From contig OY969604.1 in the NCBI GenBank assembly GCA_963701325.1, positions 3,844,001-3,908,000 of the forward strand: 64,000 bases of DNA, read 5' to 3'. A program made the position numbers and the translations under genes. The notes beneath the pieces were generated by a model that searched no databases, was not told where the DNA came from, and worked only from the letters and a program-made list of their open reading frames with translations. Shown one piece after another: positions 24,634-33,491 of this stretch; position 1 is the stretch's first letter; every line of letters begins with the position of its first letter. Source of the stretch: Bog-756 sp963701325 (GTDB lineage: Bacteria; Actinomycetota; Acidimicrobiia; Acidimicrobiales; RAAP-2).

Positions 24634-25250
24634 CCCTCCTGAGAGACGGCCTGATCCGGCTGCTCAATGCCCACGACGTCGAGGTGGTGGCAGCCGTCGG
24701 GGACGGGCCGTCGATACTCGGCGCGTTGCTCGACCATCGACCCGACGTAGCCGTGCTCGACGTACGACTGCCACCGACGTTCACCAACGAAGGGCTGCTG
24801 GCAGCGATCGAGGCCCGAAAGCAGCTCCCGGGTCTTCCGATCCTCGTGCTCTCGCAGTATGTCGAGTCGCTCTACGCCCGCGAACTGCTCTCGGACCAGC
24901 GTGGCGGCGTCGGCTACCTGCTGAAGGACCGGGTTATGGAGGTGGGCCAGTTCGTCGACGCGGTCCGCCGCGTGGCGGCCGGCGGCACGATCATGGACCC
25001 CGAAGTCGTCTCGCAGCTGCTGGCCAAGCGGTCCAGGGACGTGCCCTTGGGTCGGCTCACCCCGCGCGAGCGGGAGGTGCTGGCGCTCATGGCCGAAGGG
25101 CGGTCGAATGCCGCGGTGGCAGCCGGGCTCATCGTCTCGGAGAAGGCGGTCAGCAAGCACATCGGTAACATCTTCATGAAGCTCGACCTGCCGCCGTCAG
25201 ACGACGACAATCGTCGGGTGCTGGCGGTGCTCACCTACCTGAACTCCTGA
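24606..25250 (+). CDS. NarL/LuxR-type response regulator
   Basis: A 214-residue response regulator. The receiver domain has the acidic pair E7-D8, phospho-acceptor D52 in VAVLDVRLP and the lysine of YLLKDRV. The LuxR helix-turn-helix is LTPREREVLALMAEGRSN, then VSEKAVSKHIGNIFMKL. Its GTG start lies inside the kinase gene, so the two are translationally coupled. The MMPL exporter gene follows after 89 bp on the same strand and is a likely target. Confidence 0.92.
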   Translation: MRAVVAEDLALLRDGLIRLLNAHDVEVVAAVGDGPSILGALLDHRPDVAVLDVRLPPTFTNEGLLAAIEARKQLPGLPILVLSQYVESLYARELLSDQRGGVGYLLKDRVMEVGQFVDAVRRVAAGGTIMDPEVVSQLLAKRSRDVPLGRLTPREREVLALMAEGRSNAAVAAGLIVSEKAVSKHIGNIFMKLDLPPSDDDNRRVLAVLTYLNS

Positions 25251-25326
25251 GGCTTCGGGCGGGGGTAGAGGTAACTCCCCCTTGAAGACGGGTCCTTGCC
25301 CCATCGCCGCGCCGACCCGCTATCCG

Positions 25327-25332
25327 TACCGT
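25327..25332 (+). promoter_or_regulatory. -10 box of a likely leaderless transcript (MMPL gene)
   Basis: TACCGT lies 7 nt before the ATG at 25340 with no ribosome-binding site. It implies that the exporter has its own promoter, separate from the kinase/regulator pair, and could be switched by that regulator. Confidence 0.45.
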
Positions 25333-25339
25333 TGGTCGT

Positions 25340-27604
25340 ATGACCACTTATCGGCGAAGTGCTCCATCCCTCGGCCACCCGGATCGCTCTGAGCCCGGGC
25401 TGGGCCGCCTGGCTCGCTCGCTACTCCGACATCGCAAGGTGGTCGGGCTCTTCTGGTTGGTGGTGGCGGTGGTCGGCATTGCCTTGGTCGGCCCAATCGC
25501 CGGACGGCTCACCTCAAGCGAGGCGCTCCCAGGATTGCCGAGCTATCAAGCAGGCCTCGCCATCATGCACAGCTACGGCAATGGCGGCGACAACACGCCA
25601 ATCGCCGCGGTCGTCACCTTGCCGGGCACCGAACGCGTCGATACCCCGTCCGGGCGTGCGGCACTCACCGCGACGTTCGGTGGGCTGCGCTCGCAGCGAT
25701 CACTCCGCGTCGTGTCCTACCCGACCGTGAATGACTCCCGACTGATCGCCCCAAGCGGCCACGCTGCCCTCGGGCTCGTGTTCGCCGGCACCGACCCCCC
25801 GACCTCGGTCGAGCTGGCCACGTGGCTGCGAGCCAATGCCCCGTCTGGAGTCACGGTGGCGACCACCAGCATCAACGACCTGCAGAATGCACCAGGTACT
25901 GGTGGGATCGGCGTCTTGGGCGAGGTATTCATCGGTGGCATCGGCGCCCTTCTCGTCTTGGTTCTCGTCTTCGGGTCCTTCTTGGCGATTGCCCCGCTCA
26001 TCGTGGCTGCTGTGTCCATACTCGGCACTTTCCTGCTCCTCGGCGCCCTCACCACGGTCACCGGGGTCAGCCACCTGGTCGAGTTTCTCGTCGCCTTGAT
26101 CGGCCTCGGTGTGGCCATCGACTATTCGCTGCTCATCGTGACCCGCTGGCGCGAGGAACGCGGCCTCGGCCGGTCCAACGATGAGGCAGTCGTCATCGCC
26201 ATGACCACCGCCGGGCGGTCGGTCCTCTTCAGCGGCGTGACGGTCGCACTCGGTCTCTTCGCACTCACCGTGATGCCCTTCGCGTTCGTGCGCAGCCTCG
26301 GCTACGGCGGCTTGCTCATCCCCCTCGTCACTGTCATCGCTGCCCTCACCCTGCTCCCGGTGCTGCTCTCGGCGTGGGGACCGTGGCTCGACCGCAGGCG
26401 CCGGCACCCCAAGCGGAATCGGCACGCCACGACCCTCGGAGCGAGCCGAGCGTGGACGGCGTGGACCAAAGGGGTCATCCGGCATCGCATCTTCGCCGTC
26501 GCTGCCGCACTGACCGTTCTCGGGATCCTCCTCGGGGCGGCCTTCGGTCTACGGGTCGGTGAGCTCCGACCCGCCTCGCTCGCCCGCTCCGGCTCGGCCG
26601 AACAGGGACTGGGGGCTCTCCAGCACGCCGGGTTCCCCGTCGGTGTGCTCTCCCCGATCGAGGTGCTCGTCCCCGACCGCACCGATCCGGCAGCCTTGGC
26701 GGCCCGCCTCGACACGATCCGCGGCGTCGACACCGCCATTGCCCCCACCGGAGCGGCTTGGCGGCGAACTGGCACCGCCATCATCGACGTGCTCCCGAGC
26801 GCTCCGACAAGCTCGGCGACCGACAACGCCACGGTGAGCACCGTGCGAGCCACGGTGGCCCGCCTGGCTCCGAGCGCCCAGGTGGCCGGCGACGGACCGG
26901 AAGAGGCCGACCTGGTGCATGCTTTCTACTCGCGGTTCCCCTTCATCGTCGCGCTGGTCGCGCTCCTCAGCCTGCTCGCCCTGGCCCGCGCCTTTCGATC
27001 CGTGGTGCTCCCCATCAAAGCCGTGGTCGTCAACGTGCTCTCGGTCGGCGCGGCCTATGGGGCACTGGTGTTGATCTGGCAGCACGGCTACGGGTCCGAA
27101 GCAATCTGGGGCATACCTGCCACCGGTGTCGTTGTCGACTTCGTGCCGCTGATGGTCTTCGCATTTCTCTTCGGGTTGTCGATGGACTACGAGGTGTTCA
27201 TCCTCTCCCGTATCAAGGAGGCCCACGATGCTGGCAAGTCCACAGATGAGGCGATCGTGGACGGGCTCGGCCATACCGGACGCCTGGTGACGAGCGCGGC
27301 CATCATCCTCTTCCTCGCCTTCGCCGCCCTGGCCGCCGGCCCGGACGTCCAGATCAAGGTGTTCGCCACGGCCATGGCCGTCGGCATCCTGCTCGACGCC
27401 ACCGTCGTGCGAGCGCTTCTCGTGCCAGCTCTGGTCTCACTGCTCGGGAGGTGGAACTGGTGGGTGCCAGGGGTTCACTCAGATGTTGTCGCCGAGGAGT
27501 TGTCCATCAGCGCTGACGACGAATCGGTCGTCGTGGGCGAGACTTCTGGCCATGTAACCGACCGGGAAGTACGCCCAAATCGGAGGACTCGAGTGTCGAG
27601 GTGA
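25340..27604 (+). CDS. MMPL/RND-type membrane exporter
   Basis: A 754-residue transporter with the two-half MMPL layout: helix 1 at about 35-55, an extracellular loop, five helices, a cytosolic link (about 345-380), then helix 7 (FAVAAALTVLGILLGAAFGL), a second loop and five helices. The proton-relay segments are LIGLGVAIDYSLLIVTRWREE in helix 4 and FLFGLSMDYEVFILSRIKE in helix 10, each with the conserved Asp-Tyr pair. In Actinobacteria such proteins export lipids, glycolipids or drugs. The preceding two-component system probably controls it. The C-terminus is a short charged tail. A GTG or ATG before 25340 was not found. Confidence 0.92.
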   Translation: MTTYRRSAPSLGHPDRSEPGLGRLARSLLRHRKVVGLFWLVVAVVGIALVGPIAGRLTSSEALPGLPSYQAGLAIMHSYGNGGDNTPIAAVVTLPGTERVDTPSGRAALTATFGGLRSQRSLRVVSYPTVNDSRLIAPSGHAALGLVFAGTDPPTSVELATWLRANAPSGVTVATTSINDLQNAPGTGGIGVLGEVFIGGIGALLVLVLVFGSFLAIAPLIVAAVSILGTFLLLGALTTVTGVSHLVEFLVALIGLGVAIDYSLLIVTRWREERGLGRSNDEAVVIAMTTAGRSVLFSGVTVALGLFALTVMPFAFVRSLGYGGLLIPLVTVIAALTLLPVLLSAWGPWLDRRRRHPKRNRHATTLGASRAWTAWTKGVIRHRIFAVAAALTVLGILLGAAFGLRVGELRPASLARSGSAEQGLGALQHAGFPVGVLSPIEVLVPDRTDPAALAARLDTIRGVDTAIAPTGAAWRRTGTAIIDVLPSAPTSSATDNATVSTVRATVARLAPSAQVAGDGPEEADLVHAFYSRFPFIVALVALLSLLALARAFRSVVLPIKAVVVNVLSVGAAYGALVLIWQHGYGSEAIWGIPATGVVVDFVPLMVFAFLFGLSMDYEVFILSRIKEAHDAGKSTDEAIVDGLGHTGRLVTSAAIILFLAFAALAAGPDVQIKVFATAMAVGILLDATVVRALLVPALVSLLGRWNWWVPGVHSDVVAEELSISADDESVVVGETSGHVTDREVRPNRRTRVSR

Positions 27605-27748
27605 TGGGAACCCCGCCACGATTGAACCGCAGGTTGTCGCGCCTGGTGCATAAGTCGCAGGGGCCTGACCAGCCGTGTCACGTTCGGAGAGTGGCCGGAG
27701 CTAGCGGTCGTTGTGCCCTGATTCTTGATTCGGTCGAGGACGAAAGAC

Positions 27749-27778
27749 CGCCTGACCTGCGGGAAAACAGGCCAGGCG
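27749..27778 (+). terminator. Hairpin after the MMPL gene
   Basis: CGCCTGACCTG faces CAGGCCAGGCG with an 8-base loop and one mismatch, 145 bases after the MMPL stop. No T-run follows, as is common in high-GC actinobacterial terminators. Confidence 0.4.
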
Positions 27779-27821
27779 ATCGTTCCAATCGTATCGTTCG
27801 ATCGTTTCGTTTCGTTCGTTC

Positions 27822-27921
27822 GTGGCATGTTCACGAAACCATCTGACTAGGTCGACGAGGTCTCGTTGGGGGAGTCTCCACAGGTTAGCGAGGGCGGTCT
27901 CCACAACGGCCTGGCCGCTGA
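27822..27921 (-). repeat. Diverged repeat, copy 2 (open reading frame kept)
   Basis: Matches 22741-22841. On the minus strand it reads VVETALANLWRLPQRDLVDL without interruption, inside the open frame 27701..27925. The two copies lie 5 kb apart, on either side of the kinase, regulator and MMPL genes. Confidence 0.6.
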
Positions 27922-28035
27922 GCATCTAGAGAAGTCTGCCTCCGCAGTCGTGCGGCCGCCTCGCAGGGCTGCTCGCCCATCGAGTTCGTTTCGTATTTTC
28001 GCCTTAATTCCCGCGGTCCGGGCAAGGCTTCGTGA

Positions 28036-28245
28036 CTATCTGGAGGTGTCCACCTCCAGGCGGATCCGGGTCGACTCCACGCCGAACCGCGCCGCCTGCG
28101 CTGTCTCGAACTGCTTGAGTGTGCGGTCGAACTGCCGGTCGAGCTGAGCCGCATAGCGCAGATACTTATCGGCACTATCGTCGTTGAGGACATAGGCCGA
28201 GGCCATTCTCGCGGCTCGCCGGTGACGGTCATCGCGCGCCCTCAT
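28036..28245 (-). CDS. Small hypothetical protein
   Basis: A 69-residue frame. Its core YLRYAAQLDRQFDRTLKQFETAQAAR resembles the last helix of a family of hypothetical proteins found in many bacteria near mobile DNA (pattern RYExxLxRxxxRxLxxLExxQ). The N-terminal part of that same family looks like the 177-residue protein encoded upstream at 28463..28996, so the two may be pieces of one ancestral gene. The ATG is 17 bases after the stop of a 42-codon frame on the same strand. Confidence 0.42.
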   Translation of the reverse strand: MRARDDRHRRAARMASAYVLNDDSADKYLRYAAQLDRQFDRTLKQFETAQAARFGVESTRIRLEVDTSR

Positions 28246-28262
28246 GGACTGGAAGTGCGCTG

Positions 28263-28391
28263 CTACCTCCCCTCGTCGCGGACATCGGCAAGTACCTGTT
28301 CCCGCGGCTGACTGCGGAGCTGCGCCACCTGGTCGGCTCGGCCCAGCAGGTGTTCCACGGTGAAGGGGTCAGGCACTGGGCTGGCTACCAT
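28263..28391 (-). CDS. 42-residue hypothetical ORF between two related genes
   Basis: A short frame, starting MVASPVPDPFTVEHLLGRAD and ending VRDEGR. It is acidic and helical in outline and ends in GGGAGGTAG, so its stop region could serve as ribosome-binding site for the 69-residue frame 17 bases downstream. No family is recognised. It is reported because it fits between two genes on the same strand with short gaps. Confidence 0.3.
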   Translation of the reverse strand: MVASPVPDPFTVEHLLGRADQVAQLRSQPREQVLADVRDEGR

Positions 28392-28462
28392 TTCGATCTC
28401 ATCAGGTTGCCGATCGATGCCGTTTGCGCTGCACGTACATTGCAGCGCGAACAGAACGCCGG

Positions 28463-28996
28463 CTACGGCGCATGAGCGAGCTCGCTGGCCTCACTGCACC
28501 GCATGAGCGTGTCAAGGGCATCCAGAACGTCAGCGGCGTCGTACCCGACCCAGCGTGCTTCGTCCTCGGGTAGGGAGGCGAGGGCCAGCTCGAGCGCATC
28601 GCGCGACGCAAAGTCAGCCATAGCGACCTGAGCCTCAATCCTGTCCCGCTGCCAGCGGTCCAGGCGGAAGCACTGCCAACGATTGAGGGCCATCCCGTAG
28701 ACGAGCGTGTCCTCAAGGGCCCCGACCGGCAGGAAGGATTCAAAGAAACCGTCGAGAAAGGCTTCCCAATCCTCCAACTGCTCGTCACCGACAATCGGGC
28801 TGCGAGAGAGGATGCCGTGCCTCGTCGAATTCTGGGATGCAATCCGCTTTCCCTTCGGTGTCCGAGGGCCGCCACCGCGCTTGGGTCGGGTTCCGGAGAC
28901 CGTGGGCACCGAGGCAGCCGACTCCTTGCGGCCCACGTGTTCGGAATTCGGGGGATCATCGTCAACGCTGCGTGCCTGTCCTGCGCTAGCCATCAC
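28463..28996 (-). CDS. Hypothetical protein with RIASQNSTRHGI motif
   Basis: A 177-residue protein. The basic segment GGPRTPKGKRIASQNSTRHG (about residues 40-60) followed by an acidic helical region (EDWEAFLDGFFESFLPVGALEDTLV and WQCFRLDRWQRDRIEAQ) matches a widespread family of hypothetical proteins whose N-terminus reads R-x-NALKHGL and whose middle reads EDFExLxxxLxxxLxPxGxxE. Function unknown; such genes often sit in accessory regions. The C-terminal helix typical for the family is missing and may be represented by the separate 69-residue frame at 28036..28245. Confidence 0.55.
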   Translation of the reverse strand: MMASAGQARSVDDDPPNSEHVGRKESAASVPTVSGTRPKRGGGPRTPKGKRIASQNSTRHGILSRSPIVGDEQLEDWEAFLDGFFESFLPVGALEDTLVYGMALNRWQCFRLDRWQRDRIEAQVAMADFASRDALELALASLPEDEARWVGYDAADVLDALDTLMRCSEASELAHAP

Positions 28997-29444
28997 TGCC
29001 TCGCTTTGCGGTCATCAGTCACCGGCACGCCGCTAGCTGCGACGAGCTGTCCAGCGGACCTCCAATTTGGAAATGCGGCACTCCTCGGATGGTACGAGCA
29101 GAAATTCCCGACCTTTGGGGATACTCCTGCTGGGATCCGCTCGGCCGGGCGAGGAGTAGTCGAGACGTCGCTCGTGACCGGCCGGTCTCGGCATCGCCGG
29201 ACCATCCCAGGACCTCCCGGATCGAATGCGTCAAGGTGTTCTGGAGGACATCGGCGGGTACCGCCGCCATCGGCAGAGCGGCCGACTGGGAGAAAGGAAG
29301 AGTCGTGAGCGGGGTTCCAATGCCGGACGAGGGCACGAGCGAACAGGGGCCTCCTACCGGGCGATCCGGTTCCGGCAACGTCAGCACGCCGCCCGAAGAG
29401 GACCTTGGGACGGCAGTGATCCTGGTGTTCCATTGGCTGGCTCC
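28997..29444 (+). other. Intergenic stretch without a supported gene
   Basis: About 450 bases. An open frame from a GTG at 29305 with AGGAAGA upstream encodes MPDEGTSEQGPPTGRSG and similar residues, then leaves the frame of the next gene; a frameshift between the two cannot be excluded. Nothing else is supported. Confidence 0.4.
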
Positions 29445-29831
29445 ATGCGTGCGGGCCGTTCAGCGAAAACTCCCGCCGACCCGGACATCTTTGAGCGACG
29501 CCGGCTCGAGGTGGAAAAATACGATGCTATTGAAAACAGGCTCGTCGCTGACCTGCACCGGATACGCCCGCTGATCGCGAAGGGCGCGGTGGTGTTGGAC
29601 CCGCTCACGCAGGAGCCCCTCATCGATCACAGCGTCAACCTCGCCGTTGTCGACCGGATCATCCGTATCTCCAATCGACGGGCAATGGTTCTCGGACTCG
29701 ACTATCCCCGTCGTCGTGAGCAGCTGGTCATCACGGAAGAGGTGATTCACGAGGAGACCCGCCGATTGATCGCAGAGGCCGAGCGGCTCGAAGCAGAGGA
29801 TCGGCAGGAGTCCGGGGAGGGTCACGAGTAG
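29445..29831 (+). CDS. Hypothetical protein, helical
   Basis: A 128-residue protein with regular charged helices: DPDIFERRRLEVEKYDAIENRLVADL, then IDHSVNLAVVDRIIRISNRRAMVLGLD, then a very acidic C-terminus. It resembles no family I can name; the pattern is like phage or plasmid accessory proteins (for example small terminase-like subunits), which is only an impression. The frame continues upstream to 29226, but that part is Arg- and Gly-rich without pattern. The start is uncertain because no ribosome-binding site is visible. Confidence 0.42.
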   Translation: MRAGRSAKTPADPDIFERRRLEVEKYDAIENRLVADLHRIRPLIAKGAVVLDPLTQEPLIDHSVNLAVVDRIIRISNRRAMVLGLDYPRRREQLVITEEVIHEETRRLIAEAERLEAEDRQESGEGHE

Positions 29832-29987
29832 GGATTCAGGTCGCTTCGGAAATGAGCGAGGTGCAGTGCTCGCGATGGCAAGCATCCGAAGCCATGAGGA
29901 CCAGAATGTGCCCCACCCATCCGGTGATCTGGGTCAGTCTCGCGTCCGCTCGGTATTGGCGACCGACGGTCAGGTGGTCCAGCTGCC

Positions 29988-30485
29988 TCATCCTTCGGTG
30001 GTGGCTGAATTCGAGGATGGCGGGAGGTCGAACAACGCTAACTCGGCAGCATTGGGCTCCTGGAACACTCGTACCCAACCGTCAAGGTCGGCGCGACGGA
30101 TCGGGTAGCTGTCCCAGGGTGGCTCCGAGTTCCGGGCTTCGATGCGCCGCCAGAGTTCGCCCACAGGCGCGTCGAGGTAGTGCAGTTCGACGCCGACACC
30201 AAGGCGGCGACCCGCGGATCGCATCTCGTCACGTTCGATCCGAGCCCAGAGGCCAAAATCGAGGACCACGCTCACGCCAAGGCTCAGGATTTCCTGGGCG
30301 AGGCGCCAGAGCTGATGTTCGACCTTCTCACGGATCGGCGCGTCCCAAGGGGTAGAACCGAGAGCCCAGAGCCATTCGTCCTTCGTGAGGCGCACGGCGC
30401 TCCGGTCAGCGGCTAGCTGGGTCGCGAGTTTGGTCTTGCCCGCACCGGGCAACCCGCAGGTCAGAATTAGTCGGGCCTCGCTCAC
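29988..30485 (-). CDS. P-loop kinase (AAA_33 / zeta-toxin-like)
   Basis: A 165-residue protein with Walker A GLPGAGKT at residues 11-18, then RLTKDEWLWALG and LGVSVVLDFGLWARIERDEMR, where the Asp likely binds magnesium. Later RRIEARN fits the lid. Small P-loop kinases of this type phosphorylate small molecules, nucleic-acid ends or antibiotics; the substrate is unknown. No antitoxin-like gene lies beside it, so a toxin role is not supported. The start ATG is clear. Confidence 0.78.
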   Translation of the reverse strand: MSEARLILTCGLPGAGKTKLATQLAADRSAVRLTKDEWLWALGSTPWDAPIREKVEHQLWRLAQEILSLGVSVVLDFGLWARIERDEMRSAGRRLGVGVELHYLDAPVGELWRRIEARNSEPPWDSYPIRRADLDGWVRVFQEPNAAELALFDLPPSSNSATTEG

Positions 30486-30626
30486 AGGGCCTTAGTCCAG
30501 CAGACACAAGAGCAGCCTGCAGTAACTATCTTGGTAACCCCCAGAGCGACGCCGCTCGGGTACGGACTGCCATACAAAGTGCGGGCCGGAGGCCACCTGG
30601 GTGCCGCCCTGACCCGGTGTTCTGGG

Positions 30627-31070
30627 CTACCCCGCCCGATCGTTAGGCGGAAGATCTTCGTAGTAGCGGATTCCTGCATTGCGAAGCACTGGCGTAAGGC
30701 GTTCCCGCACCCATTCGGCACCCCGATGTTCAACTTCCCACACTGGTTCCTGGCCATCTTTCGTTCTCACGGTGATGAGTGTCACCTGCTTGGGTGTTGA
30801 GGCCGGGAAGCCACGAGTGTTGCCCCGCTCGACTGTGCCCACACTGAGCAGCGTTGTCGCTTCTGACCCTCCGAAGCTGTGCTCAGAGACCTCGACACTG
30901 GCGACGGCGCTGAGCGGGATGCCATGAGAGAGGCCGAACTCGCCGCAGCCAATCTTCCCACCTTCGATTCGGAAGTGGCTCCCGTGGTCACCGAGACCGG
31001 AGTGCCCACCACGGTAGACGCATTTCACGGGAAATCCGATGGTGACGCTGTCATTGTCCTCTGAGGGCAT
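30627..31070 (-). CDS. Hypothetical protein with PH-like fold features
   Basis: A 147-residue protein that I do not recognise. It has a beta-rich first half (FPVKCVYRGGH, HFRIEGGKIGCGEFGLS, IPLSAVASVEVSEHSFGG) and a C-terminal helix (GAEWVRERLTPVLRNAGIR). Strands followed by one helix, with the phrase PLSAVASVEV, are like bacterial PH-domain proteins. Codon use matches the neighbours, so it is probably real. The start is an ATG with weak ribosome-binding site. It stands alone, 141 bp downstream of the kinase start on the same strand, and next to an IS110 element. Confidence 0.55.
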   Translation of the reverse strand: MPSEDNDSVTIGFPVKCVYRGGHSGLGDHGSHFRIEGGKIGCGEFGLSHGIPLSAVASVEVSEHSFGGSEATTLLSVGTVERGNTRGFPASTPKQVTLITVRTKDGQEPVWEVEHRGAEWVRERLTPVLRNAGIRYYEDLPPNDRAG

Positions 31071-31322
31071 GTTCTGGGTCTAGCACCCGGAGGCGTGCAT
31101 CTCACTGCCGGTGACGCTCCTATCAATGTCAAGCCCTTCATCGGGCTCTGGGGTGAAGACGGCGGACAAAACAATGATGAGCCACTCGTGAGGCGAGGGC
31201 ATGCTCTCACGAAGTCACGCGTCTTGGTGAGAAGCGATCCCGGGCCGTGGGTCGGCGGGTCACCGGCAAGTCAGCCCCGAGGGACGACAGTTAGGGGGAG
31301 AGCCAGACCCACGCCCGGGGAG

Positions 31323-32371
31323 TCAGCCGCGAGGGAGGTAGCGATAGACCTCACGGGCGATGTGGCGCTGGAGGATCCGGATGACGTCCCGCTTGGTCCG
31401 TCCTTCCTTCACCCGGCGGTCGAAGTAGCAAGTGGTTTCTGGGTCGTGAGCGATCCGGACCATGGCGAGGCGCCACAGCGCGCTGTTTGCCTGACGGTCG
31501 CCACCGTCGTGCCGGCGCAGATGTCCGGCGTTCTTGCCAGAGTCGGCTGGCACGGGTGAGACACCGCACAGGTGGGCCCAGGCAGCCTCCGAGTGGAGCC
31601 GCTCAGGGTTGTCGCCGGCGGTCACCAGAAGTGACGCAGCGGTATCGGGTCGGACCCCGAAGCGGGCCAACAGGTCGGGTGCCGTTGCCAGGAGAAGGGA
31701 CTCGATCTTCTCGTCCAACTCGGCGAGCTCCCGATCGAGACTCTGGACCCGGTGGGCCAGCGACGAGAGCGATGCCTTGGTGGCAGCGGTCACCGGGTCG
31801 GCCGATCTCGTCGCCCGGAACTCCCGCTTTCCGTGACGAGTGCATGGACCGTGAGGCCCTTCAGCCGGGAATGCAGCTGGTCAGGTGCGGTGATTCCCAG
31901 GTGCCGCATCTGGACGATGGCCTTCACCCGGGCCTGTCGGGCCGAGCGTTTGGCCACCACCAAGACCCGGACGGCCTCGACCGGACCGTCCTTGGTCTTT
32001 CCCGCTCCCGAGGCCCGACCGCTGATGGCGGCCCGGGCGGCCTCGACCGCGTCAAGGGGATCGGACTTGCCGTTATTGCGTCGGGACTGCCGGTTGGGCC
32101 GGTTGACTTCGACGACCTCGACACCCTTGCGCCGGAGGAACCGGGAGAGCCCGACGCCATAGGACCCGGTGCCCTCGACACCGACCTTTGTCACCTGACC
32201 GAATTCCTCGAGCCAAGCCAGCAGCGCCTTGTAGCCGGTGGCGTCGGCAGTGAACGACTCGGTCCCGACCAGGCGGCCCAGCGGGTCGAGGGCTGCAGCA
32301 ACGTGTTTGTCCAGGTGGGTGTCGACACCACCCGTGATCCCGGGAGCAGCTTCTACGATGGTCACGGCCAT
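31323..32371 (-). pseudogene. IS110-family transposase, broken by one frameshift (copy A)
   Basis: The N-terminal RuvC-like DEDD part starts at the ATG at 32371 (AAGGAAGGAAGGG upstream) with GGVDTHLDKHVAAALD, KVGVEGTGSYG and KSDPLDAVEAARA. The frame is lost at 31821-31830, where GAAAGCGGGAG should have one more base; the following frame reads FRATRSADPVTAATKASL and continues to the C-terminal Transposase_20 part with the catalytic serine in HSEAAWAHLCGVSPVPADSGK. Both halves are otherwise complete (about 350 residues), so the break is recent or a sequencing error. Confidence 0.85.
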
Positions 32372-32759
32372 CCCTTCCTTCCTTAGCGGTTGAGGGGTGG
32401 CACGGCCGTCCTTGATCGGAGTGACGGGTGGTCCGACTTGTTGCTGCAAGCCGGGCCAATCACCGAACCTCGGAGACGGGGCGTGCCGTTGTCAATGTGC
32501 CGCTGGAAGAGCTCGGCCGACAACGCCCGAGGACGCCTCATGACTGCAAGTCAGGCCAAATCTCCCAGTGCTCCCGAAGCTATTGGGGACCAGCAACGAA
32601 GCGGTGGACCCTGAAGACCATTGTCATTGTTCGGGGTCACCGCTAGGGCGCTCTTCATCTCATCACCCTGCCAGGGCTTCCGATGGAGGTTAGGGAGGTC
32701 GACTTCTGTCCTGCCTTCTCCGGCTGTCCTGCCTTCTCCGGGGACATCAGGCATGCTTT
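32372..32759 (-). other. Leader region of IS110 copy A, with a strong stem-loop
   Basis: No gene. This non-coding stretch directly upstream of the transposase is where IS110 elements encode their bridge RNA. It holds the stem-loop described at 32600-32644 and several weaker ones. Near its far end CTGTCCTGCCTTCTCCGG is present twice in tandem (about 32706-32742). The right end of the IS is not defined. Confidence 0.45.
32600..32644 (-). ncRNA. Stem-loop, candidate 5' part of an IS110 bridge RNA
   Basis: AGCGGTGGACCC (32600-32611) pairs with GGGGTCACCGCT (32633-32644), an 11-bp stem with one bulged base and a 21-base loop. It lies 230-270 bases upstream of the transposase ATG, in the position where known IS110 bridge RNAs begin. 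The full RNA boundaries cannot be set by eye. Confidence 0.35.
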
Positions 32760-33491
32760 TTGCATGTGAGCAAAACAGGTCGGCAGTCCGACGATGCCGC
32801 GCTACTCGCCCTCTTCAGCGCCATCGCTGCTGATGATCACCGAGAGACAATGGGGCGACTCGACGCAACCCCCGATCTCGCAACCCGGTCACTCCGAATC
32901 GGAGCGAGCCGCCAGGACGCCGGCACGTACTTCCTCGTTGAGATTCATCACTACATGTATGCGGGTGATACGGCACTGCATGTTGCAGCGGCCGCGCATC
33001 AACCAGAGCTCGCCGAGTCTCTTGTAGCGCGAGGCGCAGCTGTCCTTGCTCGTAATAGAAGGGGTGCCGAACCACTGCACTACGCCGCGGACGGGACTCC
33101 CAGTGCGGACAACCACGGTCGAGGCGCTCAGCGTGAGGTAATCGGTTACCTCATCGAAGCAGGAGCACGTCCCGACACCATGGACAAGAGCGGCGTCCCA
33201 CCCCTTCACCGAGCCGTCAGGAGCCGTTGTTTCGACGCGGTCAGCGCCCTCATTGGTCACGGTGCAGCTCCGCGGCTGATGAACAAGAGTGGCTCCTCCC
33301 CCCTGCACCTGGCCGTCCAGAACACGGGTAAGAACAACTCTGGCTCGGACGCCGCAAAGACTGAACAGGGCCGGATCATCACCTTGCTACTTGAACACGG
33401 CGCGAAACCGACCGACGTTGATGGGAGCGGTAAGACCGTCGCAGCTGCTGCCTCGAGCGATTGGATCCGTCAACTGCTAGACAGCCGCTGA
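32760..33491 (+). CDS. Ankyrin-repeat protein
   Basis: A 243-residue protein with four to five ankyrin repeats. The clearest are GDTALHVAAAAHQPELAESLVARGA, split GAEPLHYAADG and REVIGYLIEAGA, SGVPPLHRAVRSRCFDAVSALIGHGA, and SGSSPLHLAVQ with IITLLLEHGAKP. Ankyrin repeats bind other proteins; the partner is unknown. No signal peptide or other domain is present. The start is a TTG at 32760 or a GTG at 32766; neither has a ribosome-binding site. It begins just beyond the IS110 leader and may be cargo or a neighbour that shares its promoter region. Confidence 0.82.
   Translation: MHVSKTGRQSDDAALLALFSAIAADDHRETMGRLDATPDLATRSLRIGASRQDAGTYFLVEIHHYMYAGDTALHVAAAAHQPELAESLVARGAAVLARNRRGAEPLHYAADGTPSADNHGRGAQREVIGYLIEAGARPDTMDKSGVPPLHRAVRSRCFDAVSALIGHGAAPRLMNKSGSSPLHLAVQNTGKNNSGSDAAKTEQGRIITLLLEHGAKPTDVDGSGKTVAAAASSDWIRQLLDSR

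Larger units (their letters stand above)
27605..28035. other. Region downstream of the MMPL gene with hairpin and repeat copy 2
   Basis: About 430 bases. It contains a terminator-like hairpin (27749-27778), a low-complexity run of CGTTT/CGTTC units (27790-27822), and repeat copy 2. On the minus strand 27701..27925 is an open frame of 74 codons whose first half, AVVETALANLWRLPQRDLVD, is the part conserved in copy 1; it may be a real small gene but has no known family. Confidence 0.4.

Noticed and set aside
29988..30485. Zeta-type toxin of a toxin-antitoxin pair
   Set aside because: The P-loop kinase has no antitoxin-like partner on either side and lacks a recognisable UDP-sugar binding motif.
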